Positions 8,255 to 17,855 of a stretch of 23,533 nt of DNA are shown here, piece by piece (position 1 is the first letter of the stretch; each line of letters begins with the position of its first letter). The notes under the pieces were generated by a model that saw only the letters and a list, made by a program, of their open reading frames with translations, was not told the origin of the DNA and did not search any database. Origin of the DNA: Gracilaria caudata (taxonomy: Eukaryota > Rhodophyta > Florideophyceae > Gracilariales > Gracilariaceae). A program made the position numbers and the translations under genes. The DNA is taken from the NCBI GenBank assembly GCA_030374735.1, contig JASCIV010000345.1, positions 1-23,533 on the forward strand. The letters run 5' to 3'.

Positions 8255-10201
8255 CTAGGCCTGGTTTTCCATTTCATCGTCCTCCAATGCGAAGGCGTCC
8301 CGAGTGTCGTCCTCGTTTTGTGCAAGGGGCTCATGTTCTTCTCCTGAGCTATCAGAAGCGGCATTCCTCTTGCGTACAGCAAGAGCAATGACAGCAATTA
8401 AGGTCACAGTCGCTACGACAGCCCCACCAATAACGTAAACGAGCCTGTCAGCCAGGTTGTCAATAGTGCACATCAAAAAGAAACTTTCTCCTTGCACACA
8501 CTGTTGAGAAGCTCCGTCCCACATGCATATGTCCTTCATTGCCGCACATGCAGAACAGTTCGTTGCCTGTGCACAATTCGCACTGCCGATCACAGTTCCC
8601 ATTCCTTTTTGCTGCGCGTCTCCTTCCTGATTGTTTCCTTTTTCTTCATCCACGTCAAACACCGGATCATCATCTTCTTCACTTCCAGCAGTTGCTGGTT
8701 TATCATTGTCATTCTGTGTCGCTCCTTCTCCTTTGCTTAATTCTTGCGGGTCCCCAGGACTTGTAGCTGGAATCGCTGCTGGAATGGAATCCTTGGAGGC
8801 AAGCCCGCAGTTCATATCTGATTCTGCGAATCCAACACGACCTTGCTTCCGATCATATACAGTTACATACTTCTTCATTACGGTGTTTCCAAAAATGACG
8901 TCTACACCCCCGCTCATGGAATTCAGTGCCATAATCCCAACACACCAGAAGTCGGTTCCCTTCGACGCATAGTTAATAAGGTAGTCTGATGGTCCCAGTG
9001 TGATATTAAAACCTGGCACGCTAAACTTCAGCGTTGGTAAGGAATTTCGGTCTTCTTCAGATATTTGCGTGCAGTGAGCCGGACGAAACCACGAGTCTGA
9101 GTTGCACAAGCCAGGAACATGACAGAAGTTGTCTTGCAGATACCCCTTAAACCTGTTGAATGTATTATGTGAAAAGACTATGAGGGTGGTCCCTGAATCC
9201 ACGATGGCTCGCGAGTACGAAGGCAGAATAAGCTCTTGTTCGTTGACTCGCATATTTCCAATCAGGGGAAACGAGTAAAAGGTTGGTGGGTCGGAGAGTT
9301 CCAGATTGACCCAAGAAATATCCTTTGTTGACAGACCCGGATCATAGTCTCCAAGTACGATCCTGCCAGAATCGTACGTGATACATATAGAAAACATATC
9401 TTTCATGTCCGGATACTTCGCCAGCATTGACTCGAAGGTTGGCTTGATGCAACTAGGGTTGCATGCAAGACTTGGATACGCCATGCCCAAAATTCCGTCA
9501 ACCTGCGAACGCTCAAAGTCTGGCGAGTCGCTCATGATACCTCCCGCATAGACAGGAAAGTCTACATCGCCCCAACTCATAACATCATAGACGAGAACGC
9601 CTTTAGCGCCACTGCCGTCACCAAAGTTGAGGTGAAAAGCGCATTTGGTTTCATCTGATTTCGCACAACACGCTCTCCGTGCGGAGCATCGAGAGCATCC
9701 AAAAGGTGAGCAGGTGTCCTCACCGCAGTCATTGTCCTCGCATCCAATAAATCGAGCGATCCCGGTTTTGCTGTCGCTTAAAGAGTAGCGCATATCTCCA
9801 CGCTTGCAGTTAACACACTCCTTAAGGGGAACAGCCAGTGTCGCTGATCCAGTATCGATTTGCACTCTCAAGGTCTGACCTCCAATCTTGACCTTAGCGT
9901 AATACTCGCCAACGGCAACCATCCCACCATACAACTGCACATCATGGTAACGTGAGGTCCATCGTAGATGGGGACCTTCACTTCTCGAATCAGAAGGATT
10001 ATATTGCTCCAATGTGTGAATCTGAAGATGTCGAGGAAAGCCCCGAGTTGAATTTGACAGAAGTGGCTTTGGCTGGCGCTTATCAAGCGTAACTGATATT
10101 GAGCGGGCAGTGCAGGATATTATGAAAAGGGAGAGGAAGTACGCAAAACCAATCCATTTCAGACAGTGAAATCTGTCTTTCCAGTTGTAATGTACAGCCA
10201 T
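8255..10201 (-). CDS. Membrane-anchored pepsin-family (A1) aspartic protease with PSI-like domain
   Basis: A 648-residue type I membrane aspartic protease. The N-terminus has a hydrophobic signal (about 14-30), then a propeptide-like segment to about 95. The two catalytic motifs are DTGS (Asp116) and DSGT (Asp335), with the usual hydrophobic strands around each. A cysteine-rich insert (about 129-188) follows the first motif, as in nepenthesin-like and plasmepsin V-type enzymes. The flap reads FGDGSG (193-198), with Phe where most family members have Tyr. An acidic linker (about 490-530) leads to a PSI-like cysteine module (C543, C549, C552, C559, W561, C568, C578), a transmembrane helix (about 587-609), and an acidic cytosolic tail of about 38 residues. 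The catalytic domain would face the secretory or vacuolar lumen or the outside. The ATG at 10201 is the only one before the signal. The substrate is unknown. Confidence 0.9.
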   Translation of the reverse strand: MAVHYNWKDRFHCLKWIGFAYFLSLFIISCTARSISVTLDKRQPKPLLSNSTRGFPRHLQIHTLEQYNPSDSRSEGPHLRWTSRYHDVQLYGGMVAVGEYYAKVKIGGQTLRVQIDTGSATLAVPLKECVNCKRGDMRYSLSDSKTGIARFIGCEDNDCGEDTCSPFGCSRCSARRACCAKSDETKCAFHLNFGDGSGAKGVLVYDVMSWGDVDFPVYAGGIMSDSPDFERSQVDGILGMAYPSLACNPSCIKPTFESMLAKYPDMKDMFSICITYDSGRIVLGDYDPGLSTKDISWVNLELSDPPTFYSFPLIGNMRVNEQELILPSYSRAIVDSGTTLIVFSHNTFNRFKGYLQDNFCHVPGLCNSDSWFRPAHCTQISEEDRNSLPTLKFSVPGFNITLGPSDYLINYASKGTDFWCVGIMALNSMSGGVDVIFGNTVMKKYVTVYDRKQGRVGFAESDMNCGLASKDSIPAAIPATSPGDPQELSKGEGATQNDNDKPATAGSEEDDDPVFDVDEEKGNNQEGDAQQKGMGTVIGSANCAQATNCSACAAMKDICMWDGASQQCVQGESFFLMCTIDNLADRLVYVIGGAVVATVTLIAVIALAVRKRNAASDSSGEEHEPLAQNEDDTRDAFALEDDEMENQA

Positions 10202-11141
10202 GAGGAAGACTGCTCAGCGAAGTCTCGGTTGATTGCAGGTTGTCACCTCGGAATTAGAACTGAGCAAAAGTTTGGGGCAAGGAAGTCACGACGTATTTCA
10301 GAAAGGAGTCAGAACACTGCTGCTCTCTGGAGTATACGGGGTCAATGAGATAGCGACGGTGTCGCCACCTGCAGGAGAAGTGCCATGAAAGAACGGAATG
10401 GTGCTGGCTGGCGCCGTTTCAGCAGGGAACTGTCAGTACTAGGCATGTTGACCTTAACTTCTCTACAGAGCCGAAGTTTACTGCAAATGATTGATTTCAA
10501 TTTTTATGAAAACCCTGAAGGGAAGGAAACGTCACGCGATATTAAACCTTTTCAGCCCATTCGTTGACGGTTCAGTATTTTCATTTTCCTCCCAGGTACA
10601 GTAACTCTTACACTTCAAGCTGAGATGAGTGGGGTATGACATTTGACACCTGAGCACATTGACTTTCGCTGAAGTGCCTTTCTCACAATCGAGTACATAG
10701 TCTGCCAGTCTGAGTCTAAAATCATGGCTCCTTGGACAGCAAAGGTTGTCTTCACTTCTCAAATCGATTGGTCATATGATGTGCAATTTTCACTGCGCCT
10801 TTGGCGTCCGGGTCACACTTTGACGGCTATTCTTCTATCCTTCTGCGGTCTCAATCTTTCCTTTCTTGTGACAGATTAAGAAAGCGAACTTATGGCAGTT
10901 GTACTGTCTTTACCGATTTTTCGGAATGAGGGCATGAGCTGGTGTATCTACAGTTATTTAGAGCCCACTGCATCCAGGTTCGTGCGAAGGTAGCAACCCC
11001 GTTTTTTCGCTCCGGTCTGTTGAAACTTGTACACAGTCTTCATCACTGTAGCAAAGAAAAAGGGGCTGAATCGTTTACCAGTCTTCTTTCATTAATACAA
11101 AAGATAAATGCTCCCTTGTCTTTCGTTTCAGGCAAAACCGC
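10202..11141. other. Intergenic region upstream of the protease gene
   Basis: About 940 bp between two minus-strand genes, holding the protease promoter and the PTPA 3' end. Short frames at 10385-10567, 10532-10762 and 10942-11184 have no recognisable product. I see no repeat or RNA structure worth calling. Confidence 0.4.
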
Positions 11142-12193
11142 CTACCGTTGGAAGCTGAAGATCGCACCGAAAAGAAAATGCTGAATAACCGGCCTTTTCT
11201 GCCACACCTCTCCACGGTACATCTTGATCATACCGCTGTTGATTTTCTTCCAGCCACCATTAACTCCGCTGATGTCGTGCAACATAGGTGAATGCTCTGC
11301 GAAGGGACCAGTTTTCATCTCCCGAATAAAAGCGATAGCGTCGAGGTATAAGTACTCGTATCTGAGCTCTCGTAACGCCACTTCGTCATGGACAACGGAT
11401 GGCGCCACTCGATTTGAAGACACCAACTGAGAACTTCCCCAAAGAAATGGGAGGAAGGAGTAGTCATCAAGACCCCACACCCCGTGACTTCCAGCTGGCT
11501 CTAGCATGTATCTGGTTTGCAACAGTCGTGTTGTTTTCAGATAAGCTGTGAAAACAATCAAAACCACTTCCTCGTCATCTGCGTCTTGAAGGACCCCTAC
11601 TTTAGCAAGACAGTGAAGCAAGACGAGAAAATGCGCTTCATGCCCGCTTCCATAATCGATTCGTGTTTCGTTACCAAAGCTGGTTTTTAAGTATTCAGCC
11701 AGTTCACTGGCAACACTCTCGTGCGACCTCCCAGTTCGTTCTGCATACTCTCCATCCCATGTTTCTACGATTGTCTTTGTTAGAGAGACTGCCTGTTCGC
11801 AAAGCCGCTGATGCCAGGTCCGAAACGCCTTGTTTCCAAACCTGGTGGCTTGTTGCGTGGGTTCGATTTCATGCGCCCAGCTTGCCAGCGTCTCCAGCAC
11901 AGATACTATGGCTTTTATACCGGATGAGGCTTCTGCCAAGTTGACAGCGCTGCGCTTTTTGTCCGCCACTGACATGTTCAACCGCAACATGTACGCCCAT
12001 AGCTCCTACAATGCTTCCGTATAGACCAGGTTAGGTTCCTTTCATGCTATACAGCGATCCAGTAATGAAAGTATCCAAAACGTACCGCAAACTGTCTCGA
12101 CTTTAAAAACACTTGAAGATCTTCCTCTGTCTTTATACGCCTGTCATGCACATCACGCATTGTCAGAAGCCGCGCGTTTCCTACGTGAACCAT
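11142..12193 (-). CDS. Serine/threonine phosphatase 2A activator (PTPA/Rrd), two exons
   Basis: PTPA is a peptidyl-prolyl isomerase-like chaperone that activates the PP2A catalytic subunit. Exon 1 is 12193-12086 (36 codons), exon 2 is 12005-11142, and the spliced product has 323 residues, normal for the family. Exon 1 supplies the first conserved helix, with IKTEEDLQVFLKSRQFA, which joins in phase 0 to ELWAYMLRLNMSV at the start of exon 2. Conserved blocks follow: RFGNKAFRTW (91-100), RIDYGSGHEAHF (151-162), GSHGVWGLDDY then FLPFLWGSSQL (about 208-230), GPFAEHS (269-275) and PVIQHFLFG near the C-terminus. An in-frame stop lies upstream of the chosen ATG; a second ATG at 12160 is possible. Reading only the long exon gives a truncated protein starting at a mid-helix Met. 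Location in this family is cytosol and nucleus. Confidence 0.93.
12006..12085 (-). other. Spliceosomal intron of the PTPA gene (80 nt)
   Basis: The donor is GTACGT after codon 36 and the acceptor is TTGTAG, phase 0. A CTAAC box at 12030-12034 (minus strand) lies about 23 nt from the acceptor. The exons on both sides encode contiguous parts of the conserved PTPA N-terminal helix. Confidence 0.9.
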
Positions 12194-13213
12194 CACGCGA
12201 CATGAGGATAAATCGGGTAGAAACAGGGCGTCTTACTTCTCTGGAATGCAAGTGTTTCCCAGGAGCTCTGAAGAACCATCTGCCATTGCGGTGAAACTGA
12301 TGATAAATGACTTCGGCACACAGCTGTTAGATGTGAGAATTCTACAACGTGATTAAAGTACCAAAAGCGAAGTGGAGTTGGGTTCCTCTTCGATCTTTGA
12401 TAACTGCGGAAGGAAAAGAGTCGAAGGCTATAGTGGTGAGAATCACCCGAGGTGAAGGTCAAATGCAAGACTGTGTCACTACCTGCAATTGAATGAATGA
12501 ATGAATCTGCTAGCAACAGTCCTACGGTTCTAGCGTTGCTACCCTTGTATTGTGAATTATTTTCAGCTTTTCAAACTGTAGGCACCGTTTATGTTCATGT
12601 GCAAAGATGGATGCCCCGCATCATGTGCGAAGGTGCGACGGTACGACGGTACATCATGTGATCCATTGGAACTTGATAGGGCTGAGAAAGCTTGTACAAC
12701 GTTCAAGTCCTTTACCTTCGTTGCGGGAAGGTAACACAGATTGCATCCATCAGCAGCACACGACTGTTCTGAAGTATTTCGCAGCAGCTTAATCCTCGTC
12801 GCACATGCGCTAAATCCTGCAATATCGCAAGTCATGTGAAGATTTTGTTCTTTACCCCATACTCCACTCTCGCTGACCCCATCTGATTCAGCGTTCAAAA
12901 TGTGCCTTTGCCATTCTGGTACAATCCGCGTACAGCAATCATGTGGTGCCTTTGATAAACACCAAGCCAACACAACAGATGGTTGTATCCCTACGTTCCG
13001 CAGAGCAGTTACGTGCTCATCAAACGAAATAATAGATCCACACTAACCGAACTCTTCAACTAAACGTAAGGAAGCCAGGATGACTACCAAAAAAGTCTCT
13101 CCCAACCGGACAACGCCCAACTGACTAACACGTCTCTCGTTTTCGCACCTTGCTCGCTCCCCACGTACCAAGATGGTAACCTTCTTGCACCGCGCACTTT
13201 TTTTGTATCTATT
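12194..13213. other. Intergenic region with an uncalled minus-strand open frame
   Basis: About 1 kb between PTPA and the methyltransferase gene. A minus-strand frame is open from about 13045 down to 12563 (about 160 codons) and lacks an upstream ATG; composition is rich in Cys, His and Ser and no domain is recognised. It could be an exon, a relic or chance. A (TGAA) microsatellite of about four units lies at 12490-12506, and two overlapping copies of CGACGGTAC at 12636-12652. Confidence 0.35.
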
Positions 13214-14299
13214 TTACACACGTACGGCTACGGTGAGATAACTTTCGTATTCTTCGGATATCATTCCGTTCACGACGTAAGGAGGTCTGCATCGCAGCTT
13301 TTCTCGTCGAATAACACGGAGACCACATCTTGCAATAACAAGATCTAGTTCCTCCTTTGTAATTTCAACGCTAGGTTCGGTCAGTGAATCATCATACTTA
13401 AAGTCCAGACAACCATGATTGACCCACACAGCACCGATTTTGAGGATTTTAGCTACGCGTCGGATATATGTGACGATGCTATGAGAATTCTCAATCGAAA
13501 AACATGTGGCAACTGCATCCCATCGTTGTTCGTCATCGTACAAGTCCAGGAATTCACCAGCTACCATTGTGAAATGTGCCCCTTCAAGCACCCTAGGGTT
13601 TGCATCTGGAAACTCAATTTCTTTGAGTTGTTCATCAATAGAACGTATCATGCCCGTGTGGTGGGCGAACGGATAAAGATGCAGTGGTTTTTCGGGAGTA
13701 GCCATTCCGTTTAGAACAAAGTTGCACATGAACAGCTGCAAGTAAGAACTTTCAACACCCTGCACAGAAAGTCCCAATCGCGCTAGTTCCCAAGAAAGAC
13801 GACCTAGTGAAGCGCCTGGTACGAGCACGGAGAAGGACTTGCGGTCCGGAACTGCACCCGAAGTGATGGCGTCTTCAACGGCCTCATCCAGCGCATGAAT
13901 GATGGGGTCATACGTGAGCATCCGATCCTTCTCTCCGGCACTAGACCAATCTCTTACAATCGCGAGTAAGCCATCAACTACATCCGGAAAATCAGCGACA
14001 GTTTGCTCGAGCTCCTCTGGGGTGATTTCATCAGGGTCAAACAGGGAGTCGATGCCAGCAAGCTCCGCTATCCTTTCAATGACATCAGCGTTGTGTTCGA
14101 CAGCTTCCGCAGCATGTGAGAGACGGATGGGCAAAGTAGATATCAACGAGCGGTCCACTTCCGACAAGCGTTCGAACGAATGCATCTGAGAGTCAAACAC
14201 TTGAAGAGAGAGACCTCGGTAGGCCATGAACGCGCGCCATGCACGTGAGATTCGTTTGATGTCCGGCTCGGTCGGTTGTTCCTCTGCCTGCGTGGTCAT
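13214..14299 (-). CDS. Carnosine N-methyltransferase-type (N2227 family) SAM-dependent methyltransferase
   Basis: A 361-residue protein of the N2227/UPF0586 family. The best-known members (CARNMT1 in animals, YNL092W in yeast) methylate the histidine ring of carnosine to make anserine. The SAM-binding motif is VLVPGASLGRLSWELARLG (158-176), followed by the family blocks VQGVESSYLQLFMCNFVLN (179-197), HLYPFAHHTG (207-216), FTMVAGEFLDLY (243-254), WDAVATCFSIENSHSIVTYI (260-279) and IGAVWVNHGCLDFKYDD (288-304). Length and order match the family. The start at 14299 is the first ATG in frame. No targeting peptide is evident, so cytosolic or nuclear location is likely. Carnosine itself is not common in algae, so the true substrate may be another histidine-containing peptide or protein; that is inference. 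Confidence 0.92.
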   Translation of the reverse strand: MTTQAEEQPTEPDIKRISRAWRAFMAYRGLSLQVFDSQMHSFERLSEVDRSLISTLPIRLSHAAEAVEHNADVIERIAELAGIDSLFDPDEITPEELEQTVADFPDVVDGLLAIVRDWSSAGEKDRMLTYDPIIHALDEAVEDAITSGAVPDRKSFSVLVPGASLGRLSWELARLGLSVQGVESSYLQLFMCNFVLNGMATPEKPLHLYPFAHHTGMIRSIDEQLKEIEFPDANPRVLEGAHFTMVAGEFLDLYDDEQRWDAVATCFSIENSHSIVTYIRRVAKILKIGAVWVNHGCLDFKYDDSLTEPSVEITKEELDLVIARCGLRVIRREKLRCRPPYVVNGMISEEYESYLTVAVRV

Positions 14300-15234
14300 C
14301 GTGAAGCGCAGCTGCCAAGGGAGCGCGTGTCACAAAACGGAATGGACTGCGATGACGACAACAAGCGCGCGCCGGTTCCCGTTGAGCGCTGAATACTCAC
14401 GACGATCGCAATAATGGAGTGGGATTGAATAATGGCGGTGGGGCGGCCTGACACGGCGCGCTGGACAGGTCGCGCGAAAGCGGTGGCCGTAGGTATGCCC
14501 GAGTGGGTGGCACCAGATCCGTGCTGGTGCAGCACGCCTTCACCACTGTCAGCAGTCTGGAAATGAGGTACAGGAAATGAGGTAAGATACACTCTCCAAG
14601 CCGGGGTCTCCAAATGGGCACCGTCTCGTGTCGGTCCGCAGCAGGTCCGCCACACGCGCACACTGATGCGCACCGAAAACTACAGCGCCGAGCGACTGAA
14701 CTTGTAGGCAGACCGTTAGTTAACAACGGCACCTTCGGTACCGTCGTAACAACGGTGTGTGCTGGGTTAATGTGCGACATAGCCAATGACACGTTCCTGT
14801 GGCAGGAATCTTCCCGGCAATGTGTTGCCCGCTCAATTTGATATTGGAATGCAACCGACGCATGCGCGTGCTCCTCACCGTGCGTTGTAACGTGTGAATG
14901 CTTCCGCCATTGCTTCCCGAGACGCAGCAAGATAATCAACCCCTTGATGCCCTTCGGCAATGTGCTACATTTACAATCCTGGAACTCGCACATTGGGGCT
15001 TCTGCATACAGTCCTACCCTTGTACTAGCTTTCTATATAGTTTGCGCCTCTCCCTACGTTGTTGCAGTTTCTTCGTACTCTTCGTGATGTCATGTGGAGC
15101 CGTTCCTATTCACGTGAGGTTTAGATACCATTTAACGATATCCACATGGCATCAAGATCGATATCGCGAGGTGGAAAGAGAACCGGTAAGGGGCACTAGA
15201 GCGGGCCTGCGGCCCACATGATGTTATTTCCCCA
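14300..15234. other. GC-rich upstream region of the methyltransferase gene
   Basis: A minus-strand ATG frame at 14397-14993 (198 codons) covers much of this stretch, but its product is His/Cys/Arg/Pro-rich with no motif, and a plus-strand frame overlaps it. I treat both as chance. The stretch holds a 12-nt direct repeat GGAAATGAGGTA (14559-14570 and 14573-14584), a small hairpin GTGCTG/CAGCAC at 14521-14535, and one minus-strand CGACGGTAC at 14738-14746. Confidence 0.4.
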
Positions 15235-16585
15235 TCAACTACTGGGCTCGCTGTCCTCCGAACGCAAATACAGCCACAGCTTTACTAGTTCCAGCTCCCA
15301 ACGAACCCTCTCTCGCAGCACATTCTCCATCGCTGCAACCCCTATGCGTTCTTCAGCCTCTGGCGTAAGTTACGGTGGGGTGGTAATCCAAGCACGAAGA
15401 CTGTTAACAAGCTTTATCGTTTCCGCATGTTGTGCTACTGTACAAGGGTACATTCAAGCGTAACATGGCTTCACAAGGGTACGATCCATCTATAAAATTT
15501 GTCATACCTGAAACATAGCGCTGCCTTTAACGCTGTTCCAGTCCAAGCTCTTCCTACAATAGCAAGTTTCTCGTTCTAATTCTGAAGTCAAAAGGAAAGG
15601 GTGTTTGTTGCTGTCCACGTCAATGCCGACGCTGAGCTTGCTTATTCCAATTCAGCAACAACGTGCTCAGGTTTCGAAAGCCTGCTGCCGACAGTGCCAT
15701 TGGTCCAGTCTTTACTTCTATTTCTTTCTCGAATGCAACTCACGCTCGTTACCTGATCTTCAAGGCTGACATGGTGAGCACAGGAGCTGGCGAGGGCAGC
15801 TTCTGCGCCCTGAAGCTGAGCCTGCACCTTTGGAATCTGACCTCGGTAAAACTCAAGCTCGTCTTTTGTCGTTGATCTGAGCAAGTTTTTCTCCTCCTGC
15901 AACTTCGCGTTCTAGTCCTGTAACTTGGACATCCTGTTCTGCAACCTTGAATAGTTTCGTTCGGACTCATCTCTGACGTCCGATAGCTGGAAATCACACC
16001 CCGTCAACTCACCACCTCATCGGGCTGCCCGTACCCCGCAATGACATTATCGACCTCCTGTTGCGCTGCGCTGGCATCAGATCATTGTTCTCTATCGTTT
16101 GCAACTACAAATCCGTACCTTTCAAGTCAAATATTCACGTTGTGCTTCTTTTTCCGCTTTGACATTGCCACTCTCGACTGCCGCGCATTGACATCGGATA
16201 GTTGCTCGCCACCGTCAACGACGTCACGGTCTGTCTCTAGTATCTACTCCCTGTTAGCAGCAGTCGCACCTACGGTGACAGCGCCTTGCCGACTATGAGG
16301 GTCTCCGTGGATTCTTTCTAGTGCCTTCTTGTTGTGCTTCACAAATCCTCCGAGCTGAGGGCAGAATTTGGCACTCTCTCGGCGCTGACGCTTCGACATG
16401 ACGCGCACAATGTGGGCGTAGCGCACGCAGCGGAACGCCCGGCGAAGTACAAACTCGAACGTGATTGGGCCAGGAAGCTGGACGTAGGCCGCATGAGGAA
16501 ACGGAAAAGGATCATCATTCGATGATGACATCAATTGCGTGAAAAAAAAGCGTCGAACATCCGAAAACTGGAGAAGGGGCGTCAT
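15235..16585 (-). pseudogene. Decayed coiled-coil protein gene (relic)
   Basis: Reading the minus strand, protein-like segments recur in changing frames. 16585-16244 is open from an ATG for 113 codons, then after a stop a heptad-like stretch begins LETDRDVVDGGEQLSDV. A frame switch leads to NVKAEKEAQREYL. 15986-15753 reads as 78 codons of clear coiled coil (QLSDVRDESERNYSRLQNR ... AKLQEEKNLL ... VQAQLQGAEAALA) interrupted by one TAG at 15914-15912. The last segment (about 15446-15235) ends ERVRWELELVKLWLYLRSED before a TGA and carries one in-frame TAA at 15372-15370. Two stops inside otherwise continuous frames plus frame switches suggest a decayed gene. Alternatives are a multi-intron gene that I have not resolved, or chance. 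The family is unknown. It is divergent from the NTF2-like gene. Confidence 0.42.
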
Positions 16586-16854
16586 TCAAGGGTAAATTTC
16601 AATGCGACGCAAACAACGTGAAGCGGAGCACGCACGCCATCACAGCTTCGCAATTGCACATCATCCGCCTCTGGAAAGCGTTCCGTTGATGAACATCGTG
16701 CGTGATAGTCGATCACAACTTCTCTGCGCACCTCCGCTGAACCCCAAAACTCACACAGCTGCAACATACCTTTCCACAGCTGCACTCTGCAAAGCACATC
16801 CAGCCCAAGCTCGAAGGTAGAACCTCATTCGAACGCTACTCCATCTTCATCACC

Positions 16855-17349
16855 ATGCCGCAGATATGTACCGGAGCATCAAGCACAAATAACTGCGACA
16901 CTTCCACCCCAACCAAACCCATGGTCATCGCCGCCGTTGATGCCATTCGTGATCTACTCGACCGCGGACGAGAAACAGCCAGTACGATCTCCCCCTCAGT
17001 GTCAGCGCGTGAACGTCGCCGTCTACAACTGGCGGAAAGTTACATTCAGTTACGCATGGCGGGTAACAATGAAAAGCTTCTCAATCTTGTCTCTGAAGAC
17101 ATTGAGCTACAATCTTCTCGAGATGGGACATTCGTTGGTAAACAGCAGTTTGAAAGCTACTTGAGCAAAGTGAAACCGACTGGTACATGGCAGAATGCAA
17201 CTTGGAATAACGCCATTGACAGAGCTGAAATATTGGGCAACGTTAGGATTCTCATGGTTAACGTTGGCGTGGTAGCAAATATGGGATTTGACAAGTCTGG
17301 CAAAATCAATCGGATATACGTCGGTACTAGATCCAGGTCTCCAAAGTAA
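16855..17349 (+). CDS. NTF2-like / SnoaL-like domain protein
   Basis: A 164-residue protein. Residues 50-157 fit the NTF2-like/SnoaL cone-shaped fold: helix RRRLQLAESYIQLRMAGN, then LLNLVSEDIEL and RDGTFVGKQQFESYL, then strands ending RILMVNVGVVANMGFDKSG and INRIYVG. The fold serves as small-molecule-binding domain, enzyme or dimer module; the ligand here cannot be told. Residues 1-45 are Ser/Thr-rich and may be a targeting extension; an in-frame Met at 23 is an alternative start. The ATG at 16855 sits in a good context (CACCATG). After the TAA, another plus frame stays open to 17515 without a recognisable product, so a frameshifted or alternatively spliced tail is possible but unsupported. 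Neighbouring ClpS converges on this gene. Confidence 0.68.
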   Translation: MPQICTGASSTNNCDTSTPTKPMVIAAVDAIRDLLDRGRETASTISPSVSARERRRLQLAESYIQLRMAGNNEKLLNLVSEDIELQSSRDGTFVGKQQFESYLSKVKPTGTWQNATWNNAIDRAEILGNVRILMVNVGVVANMGFDKSGKINRIYVGTRSRSPK

Positions 17350-17855
17350 AGCGTGGTTTCCCGTTGCACCAGTCAGTGCTGCCGTAACTACTACATCTGA
17401 AGCGCAAAGAGCAGACGGAAGCTGGGAGCAGACGGCAAGCTGGGAATCGCCGGGTTTCATGTTCAAGTGTGGCCCGATCGTCGAGGACAAGAAAGTGTTC
17501 GTTCTGAATAACTAGAAGTGATCACTGCTGTGAACGGGAGTTGCTGTAGCGGATAGACGCGAGAAAACACAAAAAGCCCCCTTTCGTGCAAGACCGCGCG
17601 CTGCACGACTCGTTTATGTTATGCTTCCTATACTACTTATATTGACAAAAACAGCTTAAAAAGAACGAAGTCATGGAAGGTACGGCTCACAGCTCTTCCG
17701 CAAGAGTAGAACACTCAAAATTCTGAATCGCAGCTCGCTCAGTCGCAGTACGTAATGGTATGACGAGAGCTTGCAAAAACCAAAGAGTGGTTGTCCCAAG
17801 TTGGGCTAACACCAGCTCACATGGTGAGGTGCGCAACGCATGAGAACACACACCT
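17350..17855. other. Convergent intergenic region
   Basis: This is the space between the NTF2-like gene (+) and ClpS (-). The plus frame to 17515 and the minus frames here have no recognisable motif. I see nothing else. Confidence 0.4.

Noticed and set aside
14397..14993. 198-codon minus-strand ATG frame
   Set aside because: Composition is His/Cys/Arg/Pro-rich with no motif, it overlaps other open frames in a GC-rich region, and it lies in the methyltransferase promoter.
17288..17515. Open plus frame overlapping the end of the NTF2-like gene
   Set aside because: It begins inside the gene in another frame and has no motif; the NTF2-like fold is already complete before the TAA.
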